DNA of 64,000 nt from DATMGU01 sp035555315 (GTDB lineage: Bacteria > Pseudomonadota > Alphaproteobacteria > ATCC43930 > CGMCC-115725). A program made the translations under genes and the position numbers. Numbering within the stretch: the stretch's first letter is position 1; each line of letters begins with the position of its first letter. This document shows positions 52,982-61,613 of the stretch, piece by piece. The DNA lies in contig DATMGU010000095.1 in NCBI GenBank assembly GCA_035555315.1, positions 1 to 64,000 of the forward strand. The letters run 5' to 3'. The notes beneath the pieces were generated by a model. That model ran no database searches, was not told where the DNA came from, and was given only the letters and a program-made list of their open reading frames with translations.

Positions 52982-53096
52982 GCGAGGGTGTAAGCTGGCC
53001 GTGCAATCACGATTGTCACAAAACCGTGAATTATATGACCTTCCGCACTTCCGCCCCGGCACGTCGATAGCGGCTGTCGATAGGACCACTTTACGC

Positions 53097-55298
53097 ATGG
53101 CTCTGGTACTCGCTCCCATTTCCGTCGGCCGCTTCCACCCCACCATCCGATCCCTCGTCGCCGGCAGCGTCGTCGCGGTTCTTATCATCATCAGCGCCGT
53201 CTCCTATGCGGGGCTGATCTATACCGGCCCCCTCCTCGCGGGCCTCACGACCGGCATGGCGGCGGTGCTGCTGAGCACGATGCTCGTCAACCTGGTCGTG
53301 GCCTCCGTCGGCCGGCCGGCCGGCATGGCGACGAACGCGCTGGGCCCGGCCGTCGTCATCATGGCGGCCCTCGCTGCGACCCTGGCGCAGGCCCTCGCCG
53401 CACGCGGACTCACGGATCCCATGCGGATGGCGGAAGTCGTCGCCGGCGTCTGCGGCGCCGTCACCCTGGCGACCGCGCTGCTGTTCATCGCGCTGGGCTC
53501 GTTCCGGGCCGGCGCCACGTCTCAGTTGCTGCCGTATCCGGTCATCAGCGGTTATTTCGCGGGCATCGGCTGGCAGTTGATCGCCGGTGGCCTGACACTA
53601 AGCGCCGGAACGCAGTCGCTCTCGTTTGACGGCGTCATGACGAACGCCCCGCTGCTGATCTGTATCGGGTTCGGTCTATTGGTCATCTGGCTGCCGCGGC
53701 GCCTCGGGCATTGGTCGGTCCTGCCGGCTATGCTGCTGACCGGCTTGATCGGATACCACTTGATCCGCCTCGCCCTCGGCATCGATCTCGCCACCGCCGA
53801 GGCCCAGGGTTGGCTGATGGGGCCGTTCCCCACGGGGATCCTGCTCCGCCTACCAACCTTCGGCGCCTTCCGATGGATCGATGGCGCCCTGCTCTGGTCG
53901 CTCGCCCCGACCATCGCGATCCATGCGCTGGTCGCGATCATCACGCAGATCATCTACCTCAATGGCATCGAACTCGGACTGCGCAAGCAGGTCGACATCG
54001 ACCGCGAGCTGATCAAGGTCGGCGCCGCCAACCTGTTCGGCGGCTTTGCCGGCGGCATCATCGGTGGTCCGTCCAGTGCCTATACCGGCTTCCTGTCGCA
54101 GCAAGGCGGCACCAGCCGGCTGGGTGCCGCGACGCCGGCCATATGGCTCGCCGTGCTGTTGCTGCTGGGCACCTCCACCCTCGATTACATGCCGCGCTTC
54201 GTCGCCGGTGCCACGCTGTTGGCCAATGGGTACAATCTGCTGGTGCAACGGTTGCGCGACGACGCGCGCACCCTGCCGCGTCACGAAATGGTCCTCGCGG
54301 TTCTGGTGCTCGTCGCCACGGTCTGGCTCGGTATCATCGGCGGCCTGTCGATCGGCATCCTGGTCGCGATCGCCTTATTCGCCTGGAATTACCGCCGAAT
54401 TCCGGTGATCCGGGTCGCCCTGTCCGGCGCCGATTATCGCAGCAGCGTGGTCAGGGCGCCGGAGGCGCTGGCTATCCTGCGGGAGCGCGGCGAGGCGACA
54501 GCCGTCTACCGGCTGCAGGGTTATCTGTTCTTCCTCAACGCGGCGGCGTTGCGCGCCGCGGTGGTTGCGCGCTGCGGAACTCGGGGCGCGCGGCTGGGCA
54601 TGCTGATCCTCGATTTCCAGGACGTGGTCGGCATGGACAGCTCGGCCTTCACGGCCTTCCGCAAGGTCTCTCAGCTCGCCACGGATCGGGGGTTTCGGAT
54701 CGCTCTTACCGGACTTGCCCCCTCCCTCGACGCGCTAGTCACCCGTAGCGGGCTGCTGGGACCCGCGACCGGGCTCATCGCCTTTCCCACCCGCGACGAT
54801 GCCTTGCAGCACGCGGAGGAGCGGCTGCTGGCGGAGGCGGGGCTGGCGGATGGCATCACGCAAGGTTTTGCCTCGCATATGTCCGCCGCTCTCGATCGCG
54901 ACGTGCGGGAGAGCCGCTTGGCGCCCTATCTGGAACGGCGGACACTGACGGCGGGGGATGTGCTGATCCGCCAGGGCGACACGGCGGATGCCCTATATTT
55001 CGTCGAGGCCGGGACCGTTTCCGTGCAGCTCGAACGACCGGGTCAGCCGAATCTGCGGATGCGCACGACGACCGCCGGCACGCTGGTCGGCGAGATGGCG
55101 CTGTATCGCGGCGGCACGCGCAGCGCGTCGATCATCGCCGAGGATGCCTGCCTGGTGGCCCGCATGTCGGCGGCCTCCCTCGCCCGGATGGAGCAGGACG
55201 ATCCGGAACTCGCCAGCCTGCTGCAGCGGTTTCTCATCATGCAACTCGCCGACAAGCTGGCGGACAGCAACCGCCTGCTCGATATCGCCCTACGCTAA
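53097..55298 (+). CDS. SulP-family anion transporter with STAS and cyclic-nucleotide-binding domains
   Basis: About 733 residues: a SulP membrane domain of some ten helices (to about residue 430), a STAS domain (about 450-570, with LILDFQDVVGMDSSA) and a C-terminal cNMP-binding domain (about 610-720, GDTADALYFVEAGTVSV and GEMALYRGGTRSA). It probably carries sulfate, bicarbonate or another anion with gating linked to a cyclic nucleotide. ATG 53097 is given; a GTG at 53001 would add 32 residues without a clear ribosome-binding site at either. Confidence 0.85.
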   Translation: MALVLAPISVGRFHPTIRSLVAGSVVAVLIIISAVSYAGLIYTGPLLAGLTTGMAAVLLSTMLVNLVVASVGRPAGMATNALGPAVVIMAALAATLAQALAARGLTDPMRMAEVVAGVCGAVTLATALLFIALGSFRAGATSQLLPYPVISGYFAGIGWQLIAGGLTLSAGTQSLSFDGVMTNAPLLICIGFGLLVIWLPRRLGHWSVLPAMLLTGLIGYHLIRLALGIDLATAEAQGWLMGPFPTGILLRLPTFGAFRWIDGALLWSLAPTIAIHALVAIITQIIYLNGIELGLRKQVDIDRELIKVGAANLFGGFAGGIIGGPSSAYTGFLSQQGGTSRLGAATPAIWLAVLLLLGTSTLDYMPRFVAGATLLANGYNLLVQRLRDDARTLPRHEMVLAVLVLVATVWLGIIGGLSIGILVAIALFAWNYRRIPVIRVALSGADYRSSVVRAPEALAILRERGEATAVYRLQGYLFFLNAAALRAAVVARCGTRGARLGMLILDFQDVVGMDSSAFTAFRKVSQLATDRGFRIALTGLAPSLDALVTRSGLLGPATGLIAFPTRDDALQHAEERLLAEAGLADGITQGFASHMSAALDRDVRESRLAPYLERRTLTAGDVLIRQGDTADALYFVEAGTVSVQLERPGQPNLRMRTTTAGTLVGEMALYRGGTRSASIIAEDACLVARMSAASLARMEQDDPELASLLQRFLIMQLADKLADSNRLLDIALR

Positions 55299-55303
55299 AG
55301 ACA

Positions 55304-56101
55304 TCACTTCGCCACCGCGCAATCGTGATCGAGCAGCTCCTCGCCGCTGCCGGGATCGCCGCTCGCCAGATCGGCATGGTCGTCGAGCAGATAGAACCCG
55401 TCCGTACCGTCCTTGAAGACGGCGCCGGTCAAAACCAGGGTCTGCAGCGGCATGGCGTCCCTGGCGCCCGGCAGCGTGTCGGCGACCAGAACGAACGGGT
55501 CCGTGCGGCCGAGCTCGGCCGCCTGGATCCGCATCGCCGCGTAGGTGTGGCCGCTTAACGTCACGGGAAAGGGCGACCAGGTCGGCAGGATCGCCGCCTC
55601 ATGCTGGCGCAGGGCGTCGCGCACATCGGCGCGGATGCAATCGATATGGATGTGCAGTTGGTTCTGCGAACGGCCCTGGGTCGAATTCACCGCCAGACCC
55701 AGCCGGTCGCGGCTCAGCGTTTGGTGCAGCCGTTCCTCAACGTAGTGCCGGTCGGCCCAGGCATAGTCCCAGTAGTTGGTGGCCCCGGGGGTCAACAGCT
55801 CCGGACTCTCGACGCCGGCGATCCGCGTGGTCGGGATCAGCAGAAACTGTGCGACGCCGACCAGGTCCTTGAGCAGCGCCACGCCATGATCGAGATCAAT
55901 CGCGGCGCAAGGCTGCGGATCGCCGGCCTGTTGCTGGTGCGGCGCGCAGCGATCATGGACGATCTTCCACAGCGCGTCGGGATCGGCACTCCAGGCGACC
56001 GAGACGGTCAGCGTGGCCAGCACGGCCCCGAATGCCGTGATCGCCAGCCACGTCGCGCGCTTCTCTCGCCACAGCCATTTCATATGAAGTATGTCCCTCA
56101 T
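55304..56101 (-). CDS. cdh: CDP-diacylglycerol pyrophosphatase
   Basis: Hydrolyses CDP-diacylglycerol to CMP and phosphatidic acid. The 265-residue protein has an N-terminal membrane anchor (residues 15-33), a DALWKIVHDRC segment and the HIT-like catalytic motif LHIHIDCI near residue 145. ATG 56101 overlaps the stop of the upstream small exported protein gene in ATGA; ATG 56083 is an alternative. It faces away from the SulP gene end with a 5-bp gap. Confidence 0.85.
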   Translation of the reverse strand: MRDILHMKWLWREKRATWLAITAFGAVLATLTVSVAWSADPDALWKIVHDRCAPHQQQAGDPQPCAAIDLDHGVALLKDLVGVAQFLLIPTTRIAGVESPELLTPGATNYWDYAWADRHYVEERLHQTLSRDRLGLAVNSTQGRSQNQLHIHIDCIRADVRDALRQHEAAILPTWSPFPVTLSGHTYAAMRIQAAELGRTDPFVLVADTLPGARDAMPLQTLVLTGAVFKDGTDGFYLLDDHADLASGDPGSGEELLDHDCAVAK

Positions 56102-56475
56102 GAGGCGGGATGACAGGCCGGCACGACCAGATGGTCGAGCTGGTCGACCGTATCGCCCGTCTCGCCATAGATCAGGCATTGCGCGCCGGTTCGCACGATG
56201 CGCAGCACCGGGAAGCGGTAGGATTTGGTGTCGCTGCCATAGGTCAGCAGCACCCGCTCGCCTGTCGTCACCACCGGTGGCAAGGTCACATGGCCATAGC
56301 TCTTGCAGGTCCGGAACAGCAGCCAGTCGCGGCAGAGGGTGAGAGACGCGTCGGCATCGGGCACGATCGCATTGACGGCGGCATCCGCCGCGCGACCGAG
56401 ACTGGCGGGTGCCATCGGCAGCAGGCCCGAAAGCAGGCCCAAAAACGCGCCGAGCAAGGCAATCCGCCTGATCAT
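56098..56475 (-). CDS. Small exported protein of unknown function
   Basis: A 125-residue protein with a signal peptide (residues 1-30, MIRRIALLGAFLG start) and four cysteines in the mature part, including CRDWLLFRTC. ATG 56475, four bases after GGGGG, is preferred; the longer frame to 56586 adds unrelated sequence. Its stop overlaps the start of the CDP-diacylglycerol pyrophosphatase gene by 4 bp, so the two are likely co-expressed. I do not recognise the family. Confidence 0.55.
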   Translation of the reverse strand: MIRRIALLGAFLGLLSGLLPMAPASLGRAADAAVNAIVPDADASLTLCRDWLLFRTCKSYGHVTLPPVVTTGERVLLTYGSDTKSYRFPVLRIVRTGAQCLIYGETGDTVDQLDHLVVPACHPAS

Positions 56476-56563
56476 CTTGCCCCCGGAGGACGGAGACGGA
56501 AGCTGCGATTGGTATCCCATGCTGACCTTTTGTGATCTGGTTGGGTATGGTCTACCAAGAAGT

Positions 56564-57526
56564 ATGTCGGAGAAGCCAGCGCCCATGCACCATCCGCCCC
56601 AACCTCTGCCGGAGCCGCGACCGGAGCCAGCCCCCGTCTATCTGCCGTTCGAAGATGCGCCGTTCCGCATGGCGATGGGCCTCACGGCCGAACGCACCGA
56701 GGATTGGATCGAGCTGGACGAGCACTACACCACGGAGATGGCACTGCGCCGCGACCTCCTCGCGCAACGGCATGACGAGGTGTTCGCCACCCAGCCAGGC
56801 TCGGAAGCGGCCCAAGCGGAGGTACTGAACAGCCTGGCCCAGCATCTGTGCCGGCGTTTCCCCGCCTGGTTCGAACAGACGGGCTATGCGCTGCGCAATC
56901 GGCTGACGGGGGAGCACTGGGATCTCGCCAATCCGCCCTACGCGGCGCTGGAACTCGCCGGCCGGCTGGTGCAGGAGGATCTATGCATCCTGCAGGAGAT
57001 CGACGGCGCACCGCATCTGACGGCGGCGATCCTGTGCTTTCCCAGCCGCTGGCGGCTGGCCGACAAGATCGGCCGGCCGATGCACATGATCCACGCCCCG
57101 GTGCCGTTCTATGGCGAGCGGCTGTCGAAGCCGGTCGATCGCTTCATCGGCCTCTTGAAAGACGACAAGTTGGTGTCCCGGCTCAATTGGTCGGTCATCG
57201 ACGATCCGGCCTTGTTCCAGCCGACCGGCAAGGGACGCACCGCCCTCGACCCGTCGATCACAGCGCAGAATGCCGGCGAGCGCCTGGTCTTGCGGGTCGA
57301 ACGGCAGACGCTGCGCCGGCTGCCCGAAACCGGCGCCGTGCTGTTCACGATCAAGCTGTATGTCCGGCCGATCGCCGGCATCGCGGCGGCCCCGGAACTG
57401 GCGAGTCGCCTGGCCGGCGCCGTACGCGCCCTGCCGCCCGACATGCAGCGCTACAAAAGTTTGCAGCCCTATCGCCAGGCATTGCTGGACTATTTGGACC
57501 ACCGAGGCTCGATGGCAACGCCGTGA
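56564..57526 (+). CDS. Haem-dependent oxidative N-demethylase-like protein (DUF3445)
   Basis: A 320-residue DUF3445 protein. The diagnostic run LVQEDLCIL..., the CFPSRWRLADKIGRPM block, HAPVPFYGERL, and RLNWSVIDDPALFQP are all present. The family is described as haem-dependent oxidative N-demethylases, acting e.g. on dimethylamine-type substrates; the axial ligand is not obvious here. I chose ATG 56564. It is followed after 61 bp by the HerA-like ATPase gene. Confidence 0.85.
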   Translation: MSEKPAPMHHPPQPLPEPRPEPAPVYLPFEDAPFRMAMGLTAERTEDWIELDEHYTTEMALRRDLLAQRHDEVFATQPGSEAAQAEVLNSLAQHLCRRFPAWFEQTGYALRNRLTGEHWDLANPPYAALELAGRLVQEDLCILQEIDGAPHLTAAILCFPSRWRLADKIGRPMHMIHAPVPFYGERLSKPVDRFIGLLKDDKLVSRLNWSVIDDPALFQPTGKGRTALDPSITAQNAGERLVLRVERQTLRRLPETGAVLFTIKLYVRPIAGIAAAPELASRLAGAVRALPPDMQRYKSLQPYRQALLDYLDHRGSMATP

Positions 57527-57587
57527 TGACCGGCTGGATCGCCGCCAGTATGATCCTGCGGCTGAGCGGCGGCAGAGGAGCGGGTGG

Positions 57588-59114
57588 GTGAAGGTTGGCA
57601 TCGACATGGGGATCGCGTCGGCGGGGGCGTCGGCGATGCTGGACCTCGAGGAGCTGCTGGCGACCCGCCTGCTGGTGCAGGGCAATTCCGGCTCCGGCAA
57701 ATCCCATTTGCTGCGCCGGCTGCTCGAGCAGAGTGCGCCCTGGGTGCAGCAGGCGATCATCGATCCGGAAGGCGATTTCGTCACCTTGGCGGAGCGCTTC
57801 GGCCATGTGGTGATCGACGCCGCCGCCCATACCGAGGCCGCCCTGCAGCGCATCGCCGCCCGGGTGCGCGAGCACCGGGTCTCCGTCGTGCTCGACCTCG
57901 AAGGGCTGGATGCGGAATTGCAGATGCGCCGGTCTGCGGCGTTTCTGGGCGGCTTGTTCGAGATCGACCGGGATCACTGGTACCCGATGCTGGTCGTGGT
58001 CGATGAGGCGCAGCTCTTCGCCCCGGCCGCCGCCGGCGAGATCTCCGACGAGGCTCGCAAGGTCTCGCTCGGCGCCATGACCAATCTCATGTGCCGGGGC
58101 CGCAAGCGCGGCCTGGCCGGGGTGATCGCGACCCAGCGCCTGGCCAAGCTCGCCAAGAATGTGGCGGCGGAAGCCTCGAATTTCCTGATGGGCCGCACCT
58201 TCCTCGATATCGACATGGCGCGCGCCGCCGATCTTCTGGGCATGGAACGCAAGCAGGCGGAGATGTTCCGCGACCTCAATCGCGGCCAGTTCATCGCCCT
58301 GGGACCGGCCCTGTCGCGCCGGCCGCTGCCGATCACCATCGGCGTGGTCGAGACCTCGGCGCGCGGCGGCAGTCCGCGGCTGCTGCCCCTACCCGAGACA
58401 CCGCACCCCGAGGCGCGGGCCTTGATCATGAAGATCGACGAGTCAGAGGTGCCGCGTCCGGCACCGCGCCGCATGCCGCCACCGCCGAGCAGCGCCGATG
58501 TACTGACCCAATTGACGCAACTGGCGCAATCGAGACCGGCCATCGCCGCCCCTGCCGAAGCGACGGCCGCCGCCGATATCGGCCCCGAACTCGACCGGAT
58601 CCTGCGCGAGATCCTGGCCGACGAGGCGGCGGCGTTCCGCCCGGTCGCGGTGCTCTATCAGGATTTCATCGTACGCTGCCGGATCCGCAATCTGGCGGGC
58701 AAGCCGCTCGACCTCGCCGCCTTCCGCCGAAAACTGACGGTCGCCCGGGCCGGCGTCGACACGGACCTGCCGGATGACGCCGAATGGGATCAGGCCGTCG
58801 CCTTGTCGGCCGAATTGCCGGAGGACATCCAGAGCCTGTTCCTGCTGCTGGCGCATACCGCGAAACGCCGGGCGCCCTGTCCGCCCGACGCCGAGATCGC
58901 CCGCCGCTGCGGCAGCCATTCGCCACGCCGCGCCCGCCGGCTGCTGGCGCATATCGAGGAGCGCGGCTTCATCGTCGTCCATGACGACGCCGCCGGCGAC
59001 CGGATCGTGACCCTGCCTCAACTCGGCTGGTCGACCGCCCCCGGCAACCCGGACGGCGCGCCGCGGCCGACGCCCGCGGCGGTGACCGATCTGTTCGCCG
59101 AGTCTGCAGGATGA
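57588..59114 (+). CDS. HerA/DUF87-like ATPase
   Basis: A 508-residue P-loop ATPase. Walker A is QGNSGSGKSH (about residues 27-36) and Walker B LVVVDEAQLF (about 138), with the central CRGRKRGLAGVIATQR sensor region. These are features of HerA/FtsK-superfamily DNA-translocating or DUF87 proteins. The C-terminal part (residues 300-508) carries a Pro-rich linker and a helix-turn-helix-like region. I chose GTG 57588, seven bases after GAGGAG. The neighbour is a demethylase-like gene, not a nuclease, so no NurA-type partner is present. Confidence 0.8.
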   Translation: MKVGIDMGIASAGASAMLDLEELLATRLLVQGNSGSGKSHLLRRLLEQSAPWVQQAIIDPEGDFVTLAERFGHVVIDAAAHTEAALQRIAARVREHRVSVVLDLEGLDAELQMRRSAAFLGGLFEIDRDHWYPMLVVVDEAQLFAPAAAGEISDEARKVSLGAMTNLMCRGRKRGLAGVIATQRLAKLAKNVAAEASNFLMGRTFLDIDMARAADLLGMERKQAEMFRDLNRGQFIALGPALSRRPLPITIGVVETSARGGSPRLLPLPETPHPEARALIMKIDESEVPRPAPRRMPPPPSSADVLTQLTQLAQSRPAIAAPAEATAAADIGPELDRILREILADEAAAFRPVAVLYQDFIVRCRIRNLAGKPLDLAAFRRKLTVARAGVDTDLPDDAEWDQAVALSAELPEDIQSLFLLLAHTAKRRAPCPPDAEIARRCGSHSPRRARRLLAHIEERGFIVVHDDAAGDRIVTLPQLGWSTAPGNPDGAPRPTPAAVTDLFAESAG

Positions 59115-59153
59115 CCAGGTAATAAGAAGGTCGAACCGGCCCGCACCGTCGAC

Positions 59154-59182
59154 TTGAAAAACGACGCGACATCTGTCATATT
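59154..59182 (+). promoter_or_regulatory. Predicted promoter of the RES-Xre toxin-antitoxin genes
   Basis: TTGAAA (59154-59159) is followed after 17 bp by CATATT (59177-59182). The two operators at 59168-59177 and 59188-59199 overlap and follow the -10, ideal for autorepression. Confidence 0.65.
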
Positions 59183-59199
59183 TTAGGCGACACTTGTCG
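59168..59199. promoter_or_regulatory. Tandem antitoxin operators GACA-N2-TGTC
   Basis: GACATCTGTC (59168-59177) and CGACACTTGTCG (59188-59199) are inverted repeats spaced 21 bp start to start, two turns of the helix. They flank the -10 of the antitoxin promoter and are the probable binding sites of the Xre/ParS antitoxin. Confidence 0.7.
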
Positions 59200-59210
59200 T
59201 GGAGAAGTTG

Positions 59211-59696
59211 ATGTCCGAAGCCACCAGCTACGAAGCTCGCACCATCGAAACAGAGCCATTCCAGCAAGTGGCAAAACTGTTTGGGGGCTCTCGGGTGCTG
59301 CATCGACGGCTGAACAGCCAGCTCGACGCTCACGACTTGCTGCTCGACGGACTTCCGGCAGCGGCGTTGAGCTATTTCGTCGAAAATCTTGTGATGCTCA
59401 AAGGGGCCGGTTCGTTGGAAAAGGCTATCGGCATGAGCATCCGCACCTTGCAGCGGCACAGGGATGCGCCCGAAAAGCCGCTCAGCCAGGAGCACAGCGG
59501 GCGAACCTGGAAGTTCGCGGAAATCCTGGCGAAGGCGTCCACCCTATTTGGATCGCAAGAAGAAGCGGAACAATGGCTGGTTCGTCCGGCCATGGGCTTG
59601 GACCAGCGATGCCCGATCGATCTCCTGACCACGCCCTCCGGCGTTAAGCTCGTCGAAGACTTTCTCGTGCGTCTAGAGTACGGCGTCTACGCATGA
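59211..59696 (+). CDS. Xre/MbcA/ParS-family antitoxin (DUF2384) of a RES system
   Basis: A 161-residue antitoxin: an N-terminal helical DNA-binding region and a C-terminal MbcA/ParS toxin-binding domain (FGSQEEAEQWLVRPAMGLDQRCPIDLL). It neutralises the RES toxin and represses the promoter upstream. I chose ATG 59211, preceded by GGAG at seven bases, over GTG 59199. Its stop overlaps the toxin start in ATGA. Confidence 0.88.
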   Translation: MSEATSYEARTIETEPFQQVAKLFGGSRVLHRRLNSQLDAHDLLLDGLPAAALSYFVENLVMLKGAGSLEKAIGMSIRTLQRHRDAPEKPLSQEHSGRTWKFAEILAKASTLFGSQEEAEQWLVRPAMGLDQRCPIDLLTTPSGVKLVEDFLVRLEYGVYA

Positions 59697-60202
59697 CCCC
59701 TCTGCCGCCGCCCTTCGGCGGCGGTGAGTTCGTCGCTTGGCGTTTGGATCAGGCCCGATTCGGGGCAACCTGGGATAGCGGCGAAGGCGCCTACATGGCG
59801 GGTGGGCGCTGGAACAGTAAAGGTGTTCGAGCGGTCTATTGTTCGATTGACCCAGCGACCGCCATTTTAGAGGTAGCGGCTCACAACGGCTTCAAGGCCT
59901 TGGACACTGTCCGGCATGTAGTGACGGCTCTCACCCTTACCGATCCGTCGAGCGTTCACGTCGTGGACCCAGCGCAAGTGCCAAATCCAAATTGGCTGCG
60001 GCCCGGCATTCCAAGCGCGGGACAGCAGGATTTTGGCGATAACCTGCTTGCTCAGCACAAATTCATCGCGATCCCCAGCGCCGTATCGAGTTTCAGCTGG
60101 AACTTGATCTTCGATCGAGACACTGCTGCCGGATCCTATGTCCGACGGTCGCAGCGGATATTCGCGTTGGATACGAGGCTTCATTCACCGACAGCATCAT
60201 GA
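59693..60202 (+). CDS. RES-domain toxin
   Basis: A 169-residue toxin of the RES family, which degrades NAD+ (as MbcT does) and so arrests growth. The hallmark residues are present: Arg in AWRLDQARF, Glu in ILEVAAHNG, and Ser in AVSSFSWN. The glycine-rich GGRWNSKGVRAVYCS is typical. It overlaps the antitoxin by 4 bp. The pair is complete and probably functional. Confidence 0.9.
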   Translation: MTPLPPPFGGGEFVAWRLDQARFGATWDSGEGAYMAGGRWNSKGVRAVYCSIDPATAILEVAAHNGFKALDTVRHVVTALTLTDPSSVHVVDPAQVPNPNWLRPGIPSAGQQDFGDNLLAQHKFIAIPSAVSSFSWNLIFDRDTAAGSYVRRSQRIFALDTRLHSPTAS

Positions 60203-60218
60203 AAACCGATCGATCGCC

Positions 60219-61490
60219 TCACGCCGCCATCGGCATCGGCACCAGCGGGCTGTCGACCGCGATCGCCTCGCCGGCGCGGATGGTCAAGGCGGGTACGATC
60301 ATCTCCGACGTGCGCACCACCTCGCCGGAATTGTCGCGCAGCTCGAAGCTGCCACGGCGCAGGTCCAGCACGCTGACATCGGCTGGGTAGCCGGGTTTCA
60401 AACTGCCGATCTCGTTACCGAGGCGCAGCATGGCGGCGGGGTTGCTGGTCACCGTGGCGACGATGTCGGGCAGTTTCATGCCCAGCGCCAACAGCTCGGT
60501 CATCGCATGGGTAAGGCAAAAGGGCGCCACGCCGAAGAACGGGTTGTCCTGGCGGACCGCCGCGTCGTTAGGGCCAGCCTGGGGATCGGGCACCCGGACG
60601 TTGTAGCCATGCAGATCGGCCCCCAGCGTGTGCGGCAGGATGCCCTCGGCCAGCACTTGGCGGGCCATGGCGAAGCTGAAATGCGAGCCGTGGCCAACAT
60701 CGACCGTGACGCCCCGCTCCAGCGCCGCCCAGACGATCGGGTGCACTTTTCCGGTCTCGGCGGAGACGAAGCCGCCGGGATGGCGGGTGAAGGGATGCGC
60801 CAGCACGTCGCCCGGCGCCATCAGCGGCACGATCGCCCGGACCAGCTCATCCGCGTCGATCGTCGCCTCGTCCTTGGTCGGCCACAGCTGTCCCAGATGG
60901 ATGTAGAGCGGCACACCCGCGTCGCGGGCGATGTCGCGGCCGAGCTTCACCACCTCCAGGCCCCAGCGCGACGCACCGCCGATCTCGGCATGAGCCTTGA
61001 TGCCCTTGACCAGATCCAGGTTCTCGCGCGCGGCCCGGACCGTCGCCTGAACGTTTACGCCGCCGGGGCCATAAAGCTCCGGATAGAGATGCCCTTCGAG
61101 GCCACCGACCAGATAGGCCGAGATGAAGCACAGCACGCGGGTACGCGCCGGCTCGACAATGAACTTGCGGAAGCCCGGAATCGTCATGCAGCTGGGGCCG
61201 CCCTGATCGACCACGGTGGTGACGCCGGAGCGCACGCCGACCATATCGGCCTCCAACCCGAACCGCCCGGTGACATGCTGGTAGACATGCGCATGGGTGT
61301 CGATCATGCCGGGCAGGACCAGCTTGCCGCCGACATCGATCACCCGCGCCGCTGCCTCGGCCGGGATCGCCTGATCGACCGCCAGTACCTTGCCATCGGC
61401 GATCGCCACATCGGCCACCTGGTCGCGCCCCGCCGCCGGGTCGATCACCCGGCCGCCCCGCAGCAACAGATCGATCTTGGGATGCGTCAT
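60219..61490 (-). CDS. Amidohydrolase/deacetylase-family metallohydrolase
   Basis: A 423-residue amidohydrolase-superfamily enzyme. The metal ligands are visible as DTHAHVYQ, the candidate lysine in VKGIKAHAE, then PLYIHLG, VLAHPFTRHPGG and ADLHGYN. The pattern matches the EF_0837/AHA_3915 group of cyclic-amide or N-acyl hydrolases. ATG 61490 with GAGG is used; the frame from 61538 is an unlikely extension. It is convergent with the RES toxin gene and divergent from the molybdenum hydroxylase genes, which suggests a common substrate class. Confidence 0.85.
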   Translation of the reverse strand: MTHPKIDLLLRGGRVIDPAAGRDQVADVAIADGKVLAVDQAIPAEAAARVIDVGGKLVLPGMIDTHAHVYQHVTGRFGLEADMVGVRSGVTTVVDQGGPSCMTIPGFRKFIVEPARTRVLCFISAYLVGGLEGHLYPELYGPGGVNVQATVRAARENLDLVKGIKAHAEIGGASRWGLEVVKLGRDIARDAGVPLYIHLGQLWPTKDEATIDADELVRAIVPLMAPGDVLAHPFTRHPGGFVSAETGKVHPIVWAALERGVTVDVGHGSHFSFAMARQVLAEGILPHTLGADLHGYNVRVPDPQAGPNDAAVRQDNPFFGVAPFCLTHAMTELLALGMKLPDIVATVTSNPAAMLRLGNEIGSLKPGYPADVSVLDLRRGSFELRDNSGEVVRTSEMIVPALTIRAGEAIAVDSPLVPMPMAA

Positions 61491-61613
61491 CTTCGGCCTC
61501 GTATCATTCGTCTGATGGCATTTCGATTGCACTTTCATGCATAGATCAAGAGCATGCCGCCACCTTATTTTGTCGACGACACGCGGCTTGACCAGACACC
61601 AAAGGGTTTTTCG

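Noticed and set aside
57270..57587. Extending the HerA-like ATPase upstream to 57270
   Set aside because: The extra 106 codons lie in another frame of the DUF3445 gene, while GTG 57588 has a good ribosome-binding site.
59154..60202. A defence island around the RES-Xre genes and HerA-like ATPase
   Set aside because: No nuclease, methyltransferase or other defence gene lies nearby, and the flanks are metabolic genes, so proximity alone is not enough.
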